A DNA stretch of 64,000 nt from Pleurocapsa minor GSE-CHR-MK 17-07R. Its GTDB lineage: Bacteria > Chloroflexota > Anaerolineae > Aggregatilineales > Phototrophicaceae. Of the stretch, positions 26,066-35,811 are shown in pieces. Below the pieces are notes generated by a model. That model searched no databases. It worked only from the letters and a program-made list of their open reading frames with translations, and had not been told where the DNA came from. The position numbers and the translations under genes are program-made. Within the stretch, counting starts at the first letter, position 1; each line of letters opens with the position of its first letter. Location of the stretch: assembly GCA_019359125.1 (NCBI GenBank), contig JAHHHY010000011.1, positions 124,001 to 188,000 on the forward strand, written 5' to 3'.

Positions 26066-27337
26066 ATGTATCTGCGCACGCCAAAACGCTATCAGAAGCA
26101 GCGGCGTCAGATTGTGTCGCGCCGTTTCGGCCGCGTGATCGTGATGACCGTGCTGGTGTGCGGCATTGGCTGGTTTCTGTATGACCGGCGCGAACAATTT
26201 GCGCCCACCATCGAGCAGTTCATCAATACGACGGTGAATCAGGCGCAGAATCAGATGGCGACCATGGGCGCGCCCACCCCGCTGCCCACGACTGACCCGG
26301 CCGAGCGCGTCAACCGCGCCAACCAGGCCTGGGACCGCGGCGCAATCGAGGAAGCGCTGGCCGAATATCAGGAAATTCTGGACGCCGCGCCGAATAACGC
26401 GCTGCTGCACCAGCGCATCACGCTGGGGCTGGTGATGCAGGGGCGCGCCGAAGAGGCTGTCGTCGCGGCCGAGCGCGCCGTCAACGCGGATCCGTTCAGC
26501 GCGGATTCATGGGCGCTGCAGGCCTTCGCGCTGTCGCGTGCCGACCGCGAGAACGAGGCCATCAGCAGCGCGCTGCAATCGCTCAGCCTGCAACCGGAAA
26601 ATGCCAAGGCGCTGGCCTATCTGTCGGAGACCTATTTTGACCTGGATCGCCCGGACCTGGCGCAGGAGGCGATTGCCCGCGCGCTGAATGCCGACCCGAA
26701 CAGCTACGAGGCCAATTACGTCAACGCCCTGTTGCAGTGGCAGGTCGACTTTCTGCTGTTGGATGCCCAGGACTCGCTTGAGGCGGCCAGCGCCGAAGCG
26801 CCGAACCTGCCGATGATTAGCGTGGACCGCGGGTGGGTGGAGTGGAACCTGGGCAATTACGATACGGCCGAGGGCCTGTTCACGCAGGTGCTGGAGCTGA
26901 ACCCGAACAATCTGGACGCGCTGTATGGCATCGCCTTCCTGTATTATTCGGCCTACGGCGACGCGAACCAGTCGCTCAGTTATCTGGAACGCTGCACCGC
27001 AGCCAGCCCTGATAACGTCACCTGCCTGTCGTATCTGGCCACGGTGCAGAGCGCGCTGGGCGATCAGGCGGGCGCGCTGGGCTCGTACCGCCGGCTGATG
27101 ACCACCGACACCCGAAATCCACGTCATTTTCTGGATGCTGGCCGCGCGTATATGAACAGCGGCGACTGCGCGTCGGCGCTGCCGGTGCTGCGTGAAGGCT
27201 ATGAACTTCAGCGTGAGGCAGGCGATAATCCGGATCGTCAGGCGCTGTTTGAGGAATATCTGGCCACCTGCGGGTCACCCGTGGCGGCCCCGCTGCCTGA
27301 GGTCACGCCGGAGGCGACGGAAGAAAGCCAGGTGTGA
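26066..27337 (+). CDS. Membrane-anchored TPR protein
   Basis: A 423-residue protein with the same plan as the gene before it, which starts only 5 bases upstream. A basic segment and membrane helix (VIVMTVLVCGIGWFLYD, about residues 24-40) are followed by TPR repeats from about 90 to 400 (GAIEEALAEYQEILDAAPNN, YDTAEGLFTQVLELNPNNLD). It ends in a short Pro/Glu-rich tail. The two TPR proteins are probably ancient duplicates. No enzymatic motif is visible. Confidence 0.8.
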   Translation: MYLRTPKRYQKQRRQIVSRRFGRVIVMTVLVCGIGWFLYDRREQFAPTIEQFINTTVNQAQNQMATMGAPTPLPTTDPAERVNRANQAWDRGAIEEALAEYQEILDAAPNNALLHQRITLGLVMQGRAEEAVVAAERAVNADPFSADSWALQAFALSRADRENEAISSALQSLSLQPENAKALAYLSETYFDLDRPDLAQEAIARALNADPNSYEANYVNALLQWQVDFLLLDAQDSLEAASAEAPNLPMISVDRGWVEWNLGNYDTAEGLFTQVLELNPNNLDALYGIAFLYYSAYGDANQSLSYLERCTAASPDNVTCLSYLATVQSALGDQAGALGSYRRLMTTDTRNPRHFLDAGRAYMNSGDCASALPVLREGYELQREAGDNPDRQALFEEYLATCGSPVAAPLPEVTPEATEESQV

Positions 27338-27362
27338 GTCATGCGTGATGCGTGATAGCTCA

Positions 27363-27403
27363 GTAGAGGCCTGGCATGCGCCGGGCCTCAATTCATGCCA
27401 GGC
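27363..27403. repeat. Imperfect palindrome with GTAG foot
   Basis: GTAGAGGCCTGG at 27363 pairs imperfectly with CCGGGCCTC at 27381-27389. A further CATGCCAGGCC copy at 27394-27403 pairs with GGCCTGGCATG, so two alternative stems can form. Confidence 0.5.
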
Positions 27404-27531
27404 CCATTGGTATTCGCTTTAGAACATGAAAGAGCGTTAAACCGCCAAGACGCCAGGAGCGCCAGGAGATAACGCTGTTTCATGGCAGGTGACTTTTTCA
27501 GTTCGTGTATTGGGGGAAATGGGGGGCCACT

Positions 27532-27662
27532 GGGCGCGTCGCGACGCGCCCCTACGCCATCAACCGTATGATGCGAGAACCAATAGGTGAATATCTGGCC
27601 AAAATACAGGTCCGGAATTCCCTGCTGTGTCTGACCGTGTAGGGGCGCGTCGCGACGCGCCC
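27532..27662. repeat. Convergent REP-like hairpin pair (BIME-like)
   Basis: Two copies of the perfect palindrome GGGCGCGTCGCGACGCGCCC lie 83 bases apart. The left copy ends in CTAC and the right copy begins with GTAG, so the feet face each other. The same arrangement with 82 bases between, and with a partly similar spacer (GCCxxCAACCxTATGA), occurs at 40534-40663. Confidence 0.8.
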
Positions 27663-27698
27663 GAAACATGCACTGTTCCCAATGCCCCACGTCCTACC

Positions 27699-29027
27699 TC
27701 ATCCCTCATCACTGTCTTCTTTTTTTACTTTCGTAACCTGCACCTTGTCCACCCGGCGTCCGTCCATGTCCAGCACCTCGATGGTGAAGCCCTCCACCTC
27801 GGCAATATCGCCTGCTGTGGGGATGCGGTTCAGCAGCGCCATCACCAGGCCGGCCAGTGTGGTAAATTCGCCATGGTTGATTTCGTCCGGGTCTGGATAG
27901 GGTATGCCCAGCTCCTCGTGCACGCGATCAAACGGGATGATCGCATCCACCAGCCATGAGCCGTCTGCGCGCTGGACGATGTCAGGCGTCTCGCCGACAT
28001 CGTGTTCGTCGCGGATATCGCCGATCAGTTCTTCCAGCGCATCCTCAAAGGTCACCACGCCCGCCGTCTGACCGTACTCGTCTATCACGATGGCCAGGTG
28101 GATATGCTGCTGCTGCATCTGCGTGATGGCGTCCTGAATCTCGGCCGTTTCGGGGATATAGATGGGCGGGAACAGGCGCGAACGCACATCGGTCGGCGTG
28201 GGCTGGGCCAGCAGCAGGTCGATGACATCGCGCGCGTGCAGCGTGCCGATGATCGTGTCGATGGATTTTTCATACACCGGCATGCGCGAGAATTTGTGCT
28301 GATGAAAGGCGGCGGCAATTTCGGGCACCGACATACGCACATCGATGGCGGCCACTTCCGTGCGCGGCGTCATAACGGCGCGCACCGGCCGGTCGCTCAG
28401 CTCAAACAGGCGCTGAATCACCTGCGCCTCGCCTTGCTGCACCACGCCGCTGGCCGTCCCCTGGCGAATCAGGTATTCGATGTCTTCCTGCGTCACCTGG
28501 TCTGGCGGCAGCGCCTTCAGCCCCAGCAGGCGCATCACCCCAGCCACCGACAGGTTCAGCAGGCCGATGACTGGCTTGGCGAAGGCGCTCATAGCCACCA
28601 TGATCGGCGCGGTAAAGCGGGCCACGCCTTCGCGGTCGCGCAGGGTAATCTGCTTGGGCGTCAGCTCGCCAAAGACCAGCGATATGTAGGTGATGAACAG
28701 CACGACGAATCCCAGCGCCAGCCCTTCAGCCAGCGGGGCCAGCACAGGAATTGTGCGCAGCCAGCCCTCCAGGATGCTGCCCAGGCGCGCGCCGCCAAAC
28801 GCGCTCGACAGTGTGCCGATCAGCGTGATGCCCACCTGCACCGAGGCTAGAAAGTTATCCGGCTTGTCCAGCAGGGTCAGTGCCTTGGCCGCCCCTTGCC
28901 TGTGCTCGTTGGCTTGTTCTTCAAGGCGGCTGCGGCGTGATGACATCACCGCCAGCTCAGAGGCAGAAAAGAATCCGTTTGCCAGCACCAGGACAAAGAT
29001 GATGGCCAGTTCGATCAAGATTTCCAT
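27699..29027 (-). CDS. CNNM/CorC-type transporter (DUF21, CBS pair, CorC_HlyC)
   Basis: A 442-residue protein of the family formerly called hemolysin-like. The DUF21 membrane domain occupies residues 1-190 (VLVLANGFFSASELAVMSSR, GFVVLFITYISLVFGELTPK). A tandem CBS pair runs from about 205 to 330 (VMTPRTEVAAIDVRMS, HIHLAIVIDEYGQTAGVVTFE), and a CorC_HlyC domain closes the protein (DGSWLVDAIIPFDRVHEELG). Family members take part in magnesium or other divalent-cation export. The gene is alone on its strand, with REP elements downstream and a 185-base AT-rich gap upstream. Confidence 0.9.
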   Translation of the reverse strand: MEILIELAIIFVLVLANGFFSASELAVMSSRRSRLEEQANEHRQGAAKALTLLDKPDNFLASVQVGITLIGTLSSAFGGARLGSILEGWLRTIPVLAPLAEGLALGFVVLFITYISLVFGELTPKQITLRDREGVARFTAPIMVAMSAFAKPVIGLLNLSVAGVMRLLGLKALPPDQVTQEDIEYLIRQGTASGVVQQGEAQVIQRLFELSDRPVRAVMTPRTEVAAIDVRMSVPEIAAAFHQHKFSRMPVYEKSIDTIIGTLHARDVIDLLLAQPTPTDVRSRLFPPIYIPETAEIQDAITQMQQQHIHLAIVIDEYGQTAGVVTFEDALEELIGDIRDEHDVGETPDIVQRADGSWLVDAIIPFDRVHEELGIPYPDPDEINHGEFTTLAGLVMALLNRIPTAGDIAEVEGFTIEVLDMDGRRVDKVQVTKVKKEDSDEG

Positions 29028-29212
29028 GCAGCGTTATCCGCTCCAGATGCCTGTATATCGTTCCAGTGTAACGGCAAATCTGGCTGCTGTCTTTAATATC
29101 AGGGAAATGATGTTGACTGATATTACAAAAAATAAATTTTTACGTCCTTCTATCGTCTGCTTTTCGAAAGCTCATATACTGAATACATATTAAGTACTGT
29201 GAGCGGGCAAAC

Positions 29213-29602
29213 ATGATTCACGAAGAGAATCCTTTCGATCTGGTCAAGCATATTCTGCACATTGCCGACAAGCTGCAAAGCGAGCGCTACGGCGTGCTGT
29301 CTGACGGGCAGTCGCACTGTTTCGACGCGATCGAGCGGGCCACGCGCCAGTATCGCGATGTGCTGATTTACGCTGATGACAGCCACTCTGAAAACGCGCT
29401 CCGGTTTCTGTCGTATGAGACGCGCGAAATGCTGGCGACCGTGCTGGGCTACGCCGAAATGCTGATCGACGGCGAGTATGGCCAGCTCAACAACGCCCAG
29501 ATTCAGCAGCTTTACCTGATGCGCGCCGAAAGCAAGCGCCTGCTCATCTGGCTGAATGAATTGTTTGATTCCTCCAATCAGGCCAGCGGGGCGCAGATTT
29601 AG
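29213..29602 (+). CDS. Orphan HisKA-like protein lacking the phospho-accepting His
   Basis: A 129-residue protein. Residues about 64-118 align with a histidine kinase dimerisation domain: LSYETREMLATVLGYAEMLI corresponds to the usual LSHELRTPLNAILGYAEML, and EYGQLNNAQIQQLYLMRAES continues the second helix. The phospho-accepting His is replaced by Tyr and the following ELRTP is lost. There is no ATPase domain. It could titrate or dimerise with a kinase rather than signal itself. It lies 7.3 kb downstream of the receiver protein and 1 kb upstream of a sensor kinase, on the same strand. A clean ATG follows an AT-rich leader. Confidence 0.65.
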   Translation: MIHEENPFDLVKHILHIADKLQSERYGVLSDGQSHCFDAIERATRQYRDVLIYADDSHSENALRFLSYETREMLATVLGYAEMLIDGEYGQLNNAQIQQLYLMRAESKRLLIWLNELFDSSNQASGAQI

Positions 29603-29680
29603 CCGCCTGGTTGCGCCCCGCATGCGAATCGGCAATACTCGCAGGTCTCTCCTGTCGCATCCCGATTCAGAGGCCATCCT

Positions 29681-30430
29681 GTGGGCGGAGCCATCCTCAA
29701 TACCCTCACCGTGCTTATCGGCAGCATTACCGGCCTGCTGATCGGCAATCGACTGCCCGAACGCATCCAGACTTCCGTCATGACTGGCCTGGGGCTGACC
29801 ACCGTCATGGTCGGCATTGGCAACGCGCAGGCCACCGGCAACATCATCATCCCGCTGATTAGCCTGGTGGTGGGCGTCATCATCGGTGAGCTGCTGCGCA
29901 TCGATGTGGCGCTGGAGCGCTTCGGCGGCTGGCTGCGCGACCGGCTTTCCCCCAAAAGCAAGACCACACTGGACGCTGAAACCGAGCAGAACGAGCGCGC
30001 ACGCTTCATCAACGGGTTCGTCACCGCCAGCCTGATTTTCTGTATCGGGCCGCTGACGTTCGTCGGGTCTTTACAGGATGGCATGGGGCTGGCCGCCGGC
30101 TTTCAGCAGATTGCTATCAAGAGCGTGCTTGACCTGTTTGCGGCGATGGCGTTTGCCAGCACACTGGGCGTGGGCGTGGCCTTCAGCGCCATCACCGTGA
30201 TCGTGGTGCAGGGCGGATTATCGCTGCTGGGGATGCTCGCTGGCAGCGTGATGAGCGACCCGATGATCAATGAAATGACGGCGGTCGGCGGCCTGATGCT
30301 GCTGGGCCTGTCGCTGATCCTGCTCGACATCAAACGCCCGCGTATCGCCAATTTTCTGCCCGCGCTGCTGATCGCCCCGCTGATCGTCGCCGCTGCGTCC
30401 GCCCTCGGCATCAACCTGTATCCGCTGTGA
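29681..30430 (+). CDS. DUF554 family membrane protein
   Basis: A 249-residue protein with six or seven hydrophobic helices and the DUF554 signature elements: GAILNTLTVLIGSITGLLIG at the N-terminus, ARFINGFVTASLIFCIGPLT and GSLQDGM in the middle, then SVLDLFAAMAFASTLGVGV. Length and order match the family, whose transport function is unproven. The start is GTG at 29681, 78 bases after the HisKA-like gene. Confidence 0.9.
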   Translation: MGGAILNTLTVLIGSITGLLIGNRLPERIQTSVMTGLGLTTVMVGIGNAQATGNIIIPLISLVVGVIIGELLRIDVALERFGGWLRDRLSPKSKTTLDAETEQNERARFINGFVTASLIFCIGPLTFVGSLQDGMGLAAGFQQIAIKSVLDLFAAMAFASTLGVGVAFSAITVIVVQGGLSLLGMLAGSVMSDPMINEMTAVGGLMLLGLSLILLDIKRPRIANFLPALLIAPLIVAAASALGINLYPL

Positions 30431-30539
30431 GGTTTTGGTTTGCCCGCGTTTGATGTTGCAAACGTTAACGCTTCTGCCGTTGAGTAATGTCACAAAAATC
30501 ATACACTTAAAACATAAGCTTAAACTATAACGGTTCAAC

Positions 30540-32285
30540 GTGACCTTCATGCAAACAGCGGCAGGCAAAGCGCGCAGGCCGACACAGCGGGCCGTACTCA
30601 TCGTCATCACCATACTGGCCTACGTCATCGCGGGATATATCGGCGTCGAGTATGCGACCGTGGGCGCGGATACCATCAGCGCCATCTGGCCGGCATCGGG
30701 CATCGCCACCGCGTGCGTGTATCTGGGCGGGTACTGGATGGTGCCGGGCGTGCTGATCGGGTCTGCGCTGGTCAACATGCACCTGGTCGGCGTGGGCTAC
30801 AGCCCGGCGACCGATGTCATCACCGTGCTGGTGATGGCATCCGGCGCGGCTGCTGAGGCCTTTTTTGGTGCATGGGTGATGCGGCGCTTTTCGCCCGGCC
30901 AGGATCCGTTTGCCAATGTGCGCGGCACGCTGGTCTTCTTTTTCTACGGCACACTGGGCGGCAGCGTCATCAGCGCCAGCATTGGTTCGCTGGCGCTTGT
31001 CGCTGGCGGCCTCGACGTCGTAGCGGCGCTCCCTGAAATCTGGTTTACGTGGTGGGTGGGCGATGCGGTCGGCATTCTGGTGATGACGCCCTTCCTGCTG
31101 CTCTGGCTGACGCATCCGCTCCGGCGGCTGCCGGGGCGCCTCGTGGCTGAAGCGGCGATTTTCGTGCTGCTCTTCACCATCCTCACCGTCGCTATTTTCT
31201 CGCTCGATATTCCGCTGTCTTTCCTGGTGCTGGCGCTGCTGGGCTGGCTGGCCTTCCGCTATGGGCGTCGGGCGTCGGCGCTGGGCATCGTGGTCAGCAC
31301 GGCGGTCGCCATCGCGGCCACAGCCCAGGGGCGCACCATCTTTTTGACCGACAGCCCGGCCGGATCGCTGCTGCTGCTTCAGACCTACATCCTCTCCACC
31401 ACCTTTCCGATCCTGGTGCTGGCCACCGCGATGTACGAGCGCCAGGGCATGCAGCGCGTGCTGGAAGGGACCAATCTGCTGCTGGAACAGCGCGTGAAGG
31501 AACGTACCGCGCAATTGGCCGAGGCGCTGGAGCAGGCCGAAAGTGCCATGCGCGCGCGCTCGCTGTTTGTCGCGGAAATGGCCCATGAATTTCGCACCCC
31601 GCTGGCGGCGATGGCAGGCTATGGCGACCTGCTGCTGGATGGCTATCTGGGCGAGCTGACCGATGAGCAGCGCCATGCCGCGCGTCAGATCAACCAGAGC
31701 GCGCAGCGCCTGCACCACCTCATCAATGACACGATCAGCCTGTCGCGTATCGAGGCCGGCAGCCTGGAGCTGAAACCGACCACCGTCAGCCCGCGCGTGT
31801 TTGTCGACGAAATCATCGACACGCTGAAAAGCCTCGCCCTGCGGAAAAATCTGGCCCTGGATGCCCAGATCGATGACAGCGCCCCCGAACAGGTGATGGT
31901 CGATGTGGCGCGCCTGCAACAGGTGGTCATCAACCTGGCCGGAAATGCCCTGAAATTCACCGACAGCGGGTCAGTCACGGTGCTGGTGTCGGGCATGGGT
32001 GAGCGCTGGGCGCTGGCCGTGCGCGATACCGGCGTGGGCATCCCGCCGGATTCGCTGGAGCAGATTTTCCACAGCTTCACGCGGCTGGAACGCAGCCCCG
32101 AACAGACCATGCCGGAGGGCAGCGGCCTGGGGCTGGCGATCACGCGCCAGCTGGTCACTTTAATGGGCGGCGATATTCGCGTAGAATCGCAGGTGGGGCG
32201 CGGCAGCACCTTCACGGTGACGCTGCCGGTGTCTGGTGTCCCCGCCACCCCTGTGACCAACGACGAAAGCGAGTCTCGCGAATGA
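30540..32285 (+). CDS. MASE1-type sensor histidine kinase
   Basis: A 581-residue membrane kinase. Residues 1-300 hold eight or so helices of the MASE1 sensor type (GADTISAIWPASGIATACVY, GTLGGSVISASIGSLALVAG). A short coiled coil (QRVKERTAQLAEALEQAES) leads into HisKA with H349 in MAHEFRTPLAAMAGYGDLLL. The ATPase domain has the N box (VVINLAGNALKFTDSG), G1 (AVRDTGVGIP) and G2 (GSGLGLAITRQL). The start is GTG at 30540 or ATG at 30549. Its stop overlaps the start of the M24 peptidase gene by four bases (ATGA). No response regulator is adjacent. Confidence 0.9.
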   Translation: MTFMQTAAGKARRPTQRAVLIVITILAYVIAGYIGVEYATVGADTISAIWPASGIATACVYLGGYWMVPGVLIGSALVNMHLVGVGYSPATDVITVLVMASGAAAEAFFGAWVMRRFSPGQDPFANVRGTLVFFFYGTLGGSVISASIGSLALVAGGLDVVAALPEIWFTWWVGDAVGILVMTPFLLLWLTHPLRRLPGRLVAEAAIFVLLFTILTVAIFSLDIPLSFLVLALLGWLAFRYGRRASALGIVVSTAVAIAATAQGRTIFLTDSPAGSLLLLQTYILSTTFPILVLATAMYERQGMQRVLEGTNLLLEQRVKERTAQLAEALEQAESAMRARSLFVAEMAHEFRTPLAAMAGYGDLLLDGYLGELTDEQRHAARQINQSAQRLHHLINDTISLSRIEAGSLELKPTTVSPRVFVDEIIDTLKSLALRKNLALDAQIDDSAPEQVMVDVARLQQVVINLAGNALKFTDSGSVTVLVSGMGERWALAVRDTGVGIPPDSLEQIFHSFTRLERSPEQTMPEGSGLGLAITRQLVTLMGGDIRVESQVGRGSTFTVTLPVSGVPATPVTNDESESRE

Positions 32286-33514
32286 AAAGTGACATTGACG
32301 CCCTGATGGCGAAACGCAATCTGGACGCGATCATCATCGTGGCCGACGAAATCTACAATCCGCCGCTGGACTATATGATGAACGACGGCCACATCACCAC
32401 CGGCCTGATGATCAAGCGGCATGGCGCGCAGCCTGTCCTCTACGTCAGCTCGATGGAGACCGAAGAAGCGGCGCGCAGCGGCTATGAAGTGCGCATCTAC
32501 AACGACCCCGGGCTGATCGCGCTGGTGCAGGAACATAAGGATATCAGCCGCGGACATGCGGCCTGGTGGGGGCGCATCCTGGCGGCCTGCGGGCTGGAAG
32601 GCGGGCGCATTGGGCTGTATGGCGCGGGCGACTTTTCCTTCATCCTCGGCCGTGTCGCGCTGCTGAAAGAGCTGTGCCCGCAGTATGAATTTGTGGGCGA
32701 GACGGTGCTGACCGGCACGCTGTTTGACGAAGCCTTTGCCACCAAGGGGCCGGACGAAATCGAGCGCCTGCGCAGCGTGGCCCAGCGTACCGACCTGGTG
32801 ATGCAGCAGACATGGGACTGGCTGACCAGCCATCATGCCGAGGGCGGCCTGCTGGTGGGCGAAGACGGCCACACCCTGACAATCGGCAAGGTCAAGCGGT
32901 TTGTGCGGAAAGCTTTGCTGGATGTTGACCTGGAAGATACAGCCATGATTTTCGCACAGGGGCGCGATGCCGGCTTCCCGCACAGCCGTGGCGAAGACAA
33001 CGACGCGCTGAAGCTGGGCCAGGCGATTGTATTTGACCTGTTCCCGCGCGAGCTGGGCGGCGGCTATTTCCACGACATGACGCGCACCTGGTCGCTGGGC
33101 TATGCCACGCCTGAAGTGCAGGCCGCCTACGATGAAGTGATGACCGCCTTTGACATCGCTATCGAGATGATCAAGCCGGGGATGCCCGCCAACCAGCCGC
33201 AATTGGCTGTGCTGGACTATTTCGAATCGCGCGGGCACCAGACGCTGCGCACGCATCCGGGCACGCAGCAGGGCTATGTGCACAGCCTGGGCCACGGCAT
33301 CGGCCTGAATATTCACGAAGCGCCGGGCATGAGCCATCTGTCCACGGCCACGCTGGCGGGCGGCAACGCGATCACGGTGGAGCCAGGCCTGTATTATCCT
33401 GAAAAAGGTTTCGGCGTCCGCATTGAAGACTCATGTATTATTGAGTCAGACGGTCAGGTCACGCCGCTGACGACGTTCCGCAAGGACCTGGTTGTGCCGA
33501 TTGAATCTCGTTAA
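32282..33514 (+). CDS. M24-family aminopeptidase (Xaa-Pro peptidase type)
   Basis: A 410-residue protein with a creatinase-like N-terminal domain and a pita-bread M24 catalytic domain. Metal ligands are visible in order: Asp in VFDLFPRE, Asp in YFHDMTRTW, His in HSLGHGIGLNIHE, Glu in AITVEPGLYYPE, and Glu in GVRIEDSCII. It is expected to remove an N-terminal residue next to proline, in the cytoplasm. It is translationally coupled to the kinase before it and followed after 21 bases by a second kinase gene, so the three form one operon. Why a peptidase sits between two kinases is not clear. Confidence 0.88.
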   Translation: MKSDIDALMAKRNLDAIIIVADEIYNPPLDYMMNDGHITTGLMIKRHGAQPVLYVSSMETEEAARSGYEVRIYNDPGLIALVQEHKDISRGHAAWWGRILAACGLEGGRIGLYGAGDFSFILGRVALLKELCPQYEFVGETVLTGTLFDEAFATKGPDEIERLRSVAQRTDLVMQQTWDWLTSHHAEGGLLVGEDGHTLTIGKVKRFVRKALLDVDLEDTAMIFAQGRDAGFPHSRGEDNDALKLGQAIVFDLFPRELGGGYFHDMTRTWSLGYATPEVQAAYDEVMTAFDIAIEMIKPGMPANQPQLAVLDYFESRGHQTLRTHPGTQQGYVHSLGHGIGLNIHEAPGMSHLSTATLAGGNAITVEPGLYYPEKGFGVRIEDSCIIESDGQVTPLTTFRKDLVVPIESR

Positions 33515-33535
33515 ATGGACCCATAGGGACATGCC

Positions 33536-35716
33536 ATGGCGGCATCTGAGACAGACAAGGTCGTCTCCAATCCAGACCGGTTGAAGCGGCTGTATGAGCT
33601 GGCATTACTCGATTCCGAGCCGGATCCGGCGCTGGAACGGCTGACCTCGCTGGCCTCGCGCATCCTGAAAGCCCCGGTCTCGCTGGTCTCGCTGGTCGAT
33701 GCCCAGCGCCAGTTTTTCGCCAGCGCGGTGGGCCTGGAAGAGCCGTGGGCCTCGTCCCGCGAGACGCCGCTGTCTCATTCGTTCTGCAAGCATGTGGTGG
33801 CCACCAACCAGCCGCTGATCGTCAGCGACGCGCGCAAGGAACCGCTGCTGCTCGATAGCCCGGCCATCGCCGAGCTGAATGCCATCGCCTATGCCGGCTT
33901 CCCGCTGATGCTGAGCGATGGCACCAACCTGGGGTCATTCTGTGTCATCGATCACGCGCCGCATAACTGGACGGCCGACGAGCTGTCCATCCTGTCTGAC
34001 CTGGCGCAGTCGGCCATTACCGAGCTGGAACTGCGCAGCGAACTGATGCAGCGCCAGAAGGCAGAGCTGGCGCTCAGCGAGAGCCGCCACTTCGTCGATG
34101 AAGTGCTGCGCGCCGTGCCCGACTTCGTGTTCGTGTTTGATATCCGGCAGAATAATGTCGTCTTTACCAACCGCGGCATCCGCGAACTGATTGGCTTCCC
34201 ACACGACCAGCTGGCCGCGCTGGTGGACGGCCCGATGAGCACGCAGGGTGTGCTGAAAGCGATTATTCACCCGGACGACCTGTCGAAATTGTCTGAAAAC
34301 CAGGCCGCGATGATGCGCTTGTCTGAGGGCGAAATTATCGAGTCGGAATTGCGCCTGAAGCACATCGACGGGACCTACCACTGGTTTTATGTGCGGGCGA
34401 CCGCGTTTGAGCGCGCTGCCGATACGGGGGTTCCCACCCAGGTGCTGGGCATCGTGCTGGATGAAACCGACCGCAAGCGCGCCCAGGATGATGCCCAGGA
34501 AACAGCCAAGAAGCTGACCACCCTGCGCCGTGCTGAAAGCGAATTCGGCCGTTCGCTGGAGCTGGAAGACATCCTGAACGTGATGATGGACAATGCGCTG
34601 CGTTTCACCGGCGCCACCGACGGCTACATCGCCATGCTGGAAAACGACGATATCCTGAACCTGGTGTTTCACGCCGGGGCCTATGAAAAAGACACGCGCT
34701 TCTATGCCGATGAAGGCATCGTCGGGCGGGCGGTGCGTACCCTGCAACCGCAGCTCGTGCTGGATGTGCGCAAAGACCCCGACTATGTGCAGAATCTGCC
34801 CAAGACGGTCGCGCAGGTGGTCATTCCGATGCGCAGCCGCAACAAGCTGCTGGGGGTGCTGAACCTGGAGACCGCCCGGCCGGACCAGCGGTTCTCGGCC
34901 GATGTCGTGGATACGCTGCGCAGCGTGGTCTCGCGTGCATCACTGGCGCTGGACAACGCCCTGCTGCTGAACGACAAAGAGCTGCAATTGCAGGAGCTGA
35001 GCGAAATTCACAGCCGCCTGATCAAGCTGGAACAGCTCAAGACCGACATGATCCGCATCGCCGCCCACGACCTGCGCAACCCGCTGGGCTCGATCATTGG
35101 CTTTGGCCAGCTGCTGGTGGAAGAAAATGAGCGCCTGGCCGAAGATCAGCTCGATTTCCTCGACATGATCCTGAAATCTGCCGGCAAGATGCAGAAAATC
35201 ATCGAGGATATCCTGTCGCTGGAACGCATCGAGGAGATGCAGAAGGGCACCATCAGCAACCGCATCAACCTGGGAGATGTCATCCGCAGCAGCGTGACCG
35301 ACATGACGATTCGCGCCCGTGCCAAACAGCAGCAGATTACGCTGGACATGGGCGACATGCCGATCATGATCAGCGGCGACGAACCGCAGATCCGCGAGGC
35401 CGCCGATAACCTGATCAGCAACGCGATCAAGTACACGCCGGACTCTGGCAAAATCAATGTCAGCCTGCGCCTGATCAATGACCGCGCCGTGTTTGAGGTG
35501 GAGGACAACGGCATCGGCATCCCGGAAGCCCAGCAGTCGAAGCTGTTTTCGCCGTTCTACCGCGCCAAGACGCAGGAGACCGCCGACATTGAGGGCACTG
35601 GCCTGGGCCTGCATCTGGTCAAGAACATCATCGAACGCCACCACGGCAAAATGCGCTTCTCCAGCGTGTATGGCAAGGGCAGCATGTTCGGCTTCGAGAT
35701 TCCGCTGGCCCGCTAG
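33536..35716 (+). CDS. Soluble GAF-PAS-GAF sensor histidine kinase
   Basis: A 726-residue protein without membrane helices. Domains in order: GAF (about 15-165, with FASAVGLEEPWASSRETPLS), PAS with its C-terminal motif (about 180-325), second GAF (about 340-485), HisKA with H511 in RIAAHDLRNPLGSIIGFGQL, and HATPase_c with NLISNAIKYTPDSGK, EVEDNGIGIP and GTGLGLHLVKNII. It probably senses a small soluble ligand or redox state. It starts with ATG, 21 bases after the M24 gene, following an AGGGACA ribosome site. Confidence 0.9.
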   Translation: MAASETDKVVSNPDRLKRLYELALLDSEPDPALERLTSLASRILKAPVSLVSLVDAQRQFFASAVGLEEPWASSRETPLSHSFCKHVVATNQPLIVSDARKEPLLLDSPAIAELNAIAYAGFPLMLSDGTNLGSFCVIDHAPHNWTADELSILSDLAQSAITELELRSELMQRQKAELALSESRHFVDEVLRAVPDFVFVFDIRQNNVVFTNRGIRELIGFPHDQLAALVDGPMSTQGVLKAIIHPDDLSKLSENQAAMMRLSEGEIIESELRLKHIDGTYHWFYVRATAFERAADTGVPTQVLGIVLDETDRKRAQDDAQETAKKLTTLRRAESEFGRSLELEDILNVMMDNALRFTGATDGYIAMLENDDILNLVFHAGAYEKDTRFYADEGIVGRAVRTLQPQLVLDVRKDPDYVQNLPKTVAQVVIPMRSRNKLLGVLNLETARPDQRFSADVVDTLRSVVSRASLALDNALLLNDKELQLQELSEIHSRLIKLEQLKTDMIRIAAHDLRNPLGSIIGFGQLLVEENERLAEDQLDFLDMILKSAGKMQKIIEDILSLERIEEMQKGTISNRINLGDVIRSSVTDMTIRARAKQQQITLDMGDMPIMISGDEPQIREAADNLISNAIKYTPDSGKINVSLRLINDRAVFEVEDNGIGIPEAQQSKLFSPFYRAKTQETADIEGTGLGLHLVKNIIERHHGKMRFSSVYGKGSMFGFEIPLAR

Positions 35717-35811
35717 CGGCTGGCTATGGCCTGATGGGCGCGCCCGCGTTACCATCAGGCCATCGTCCTGACGCGTGATTTTTGACTGATAGTTTTTTTA
35801 AGAGTCCCCCT

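Larger units (their letters stand above)
27338..27698. other. Intergenic region with REP-like elements
   Basis: No gene is seen in 361 bases. The stretch holds an imperfect palindrome near 27363, a run of GCCAAGACGCCAGGAGCGCC-type short repeats (27437-27469) and a convergent hairpin pair at 27532-27662. Confidence 0.7.
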
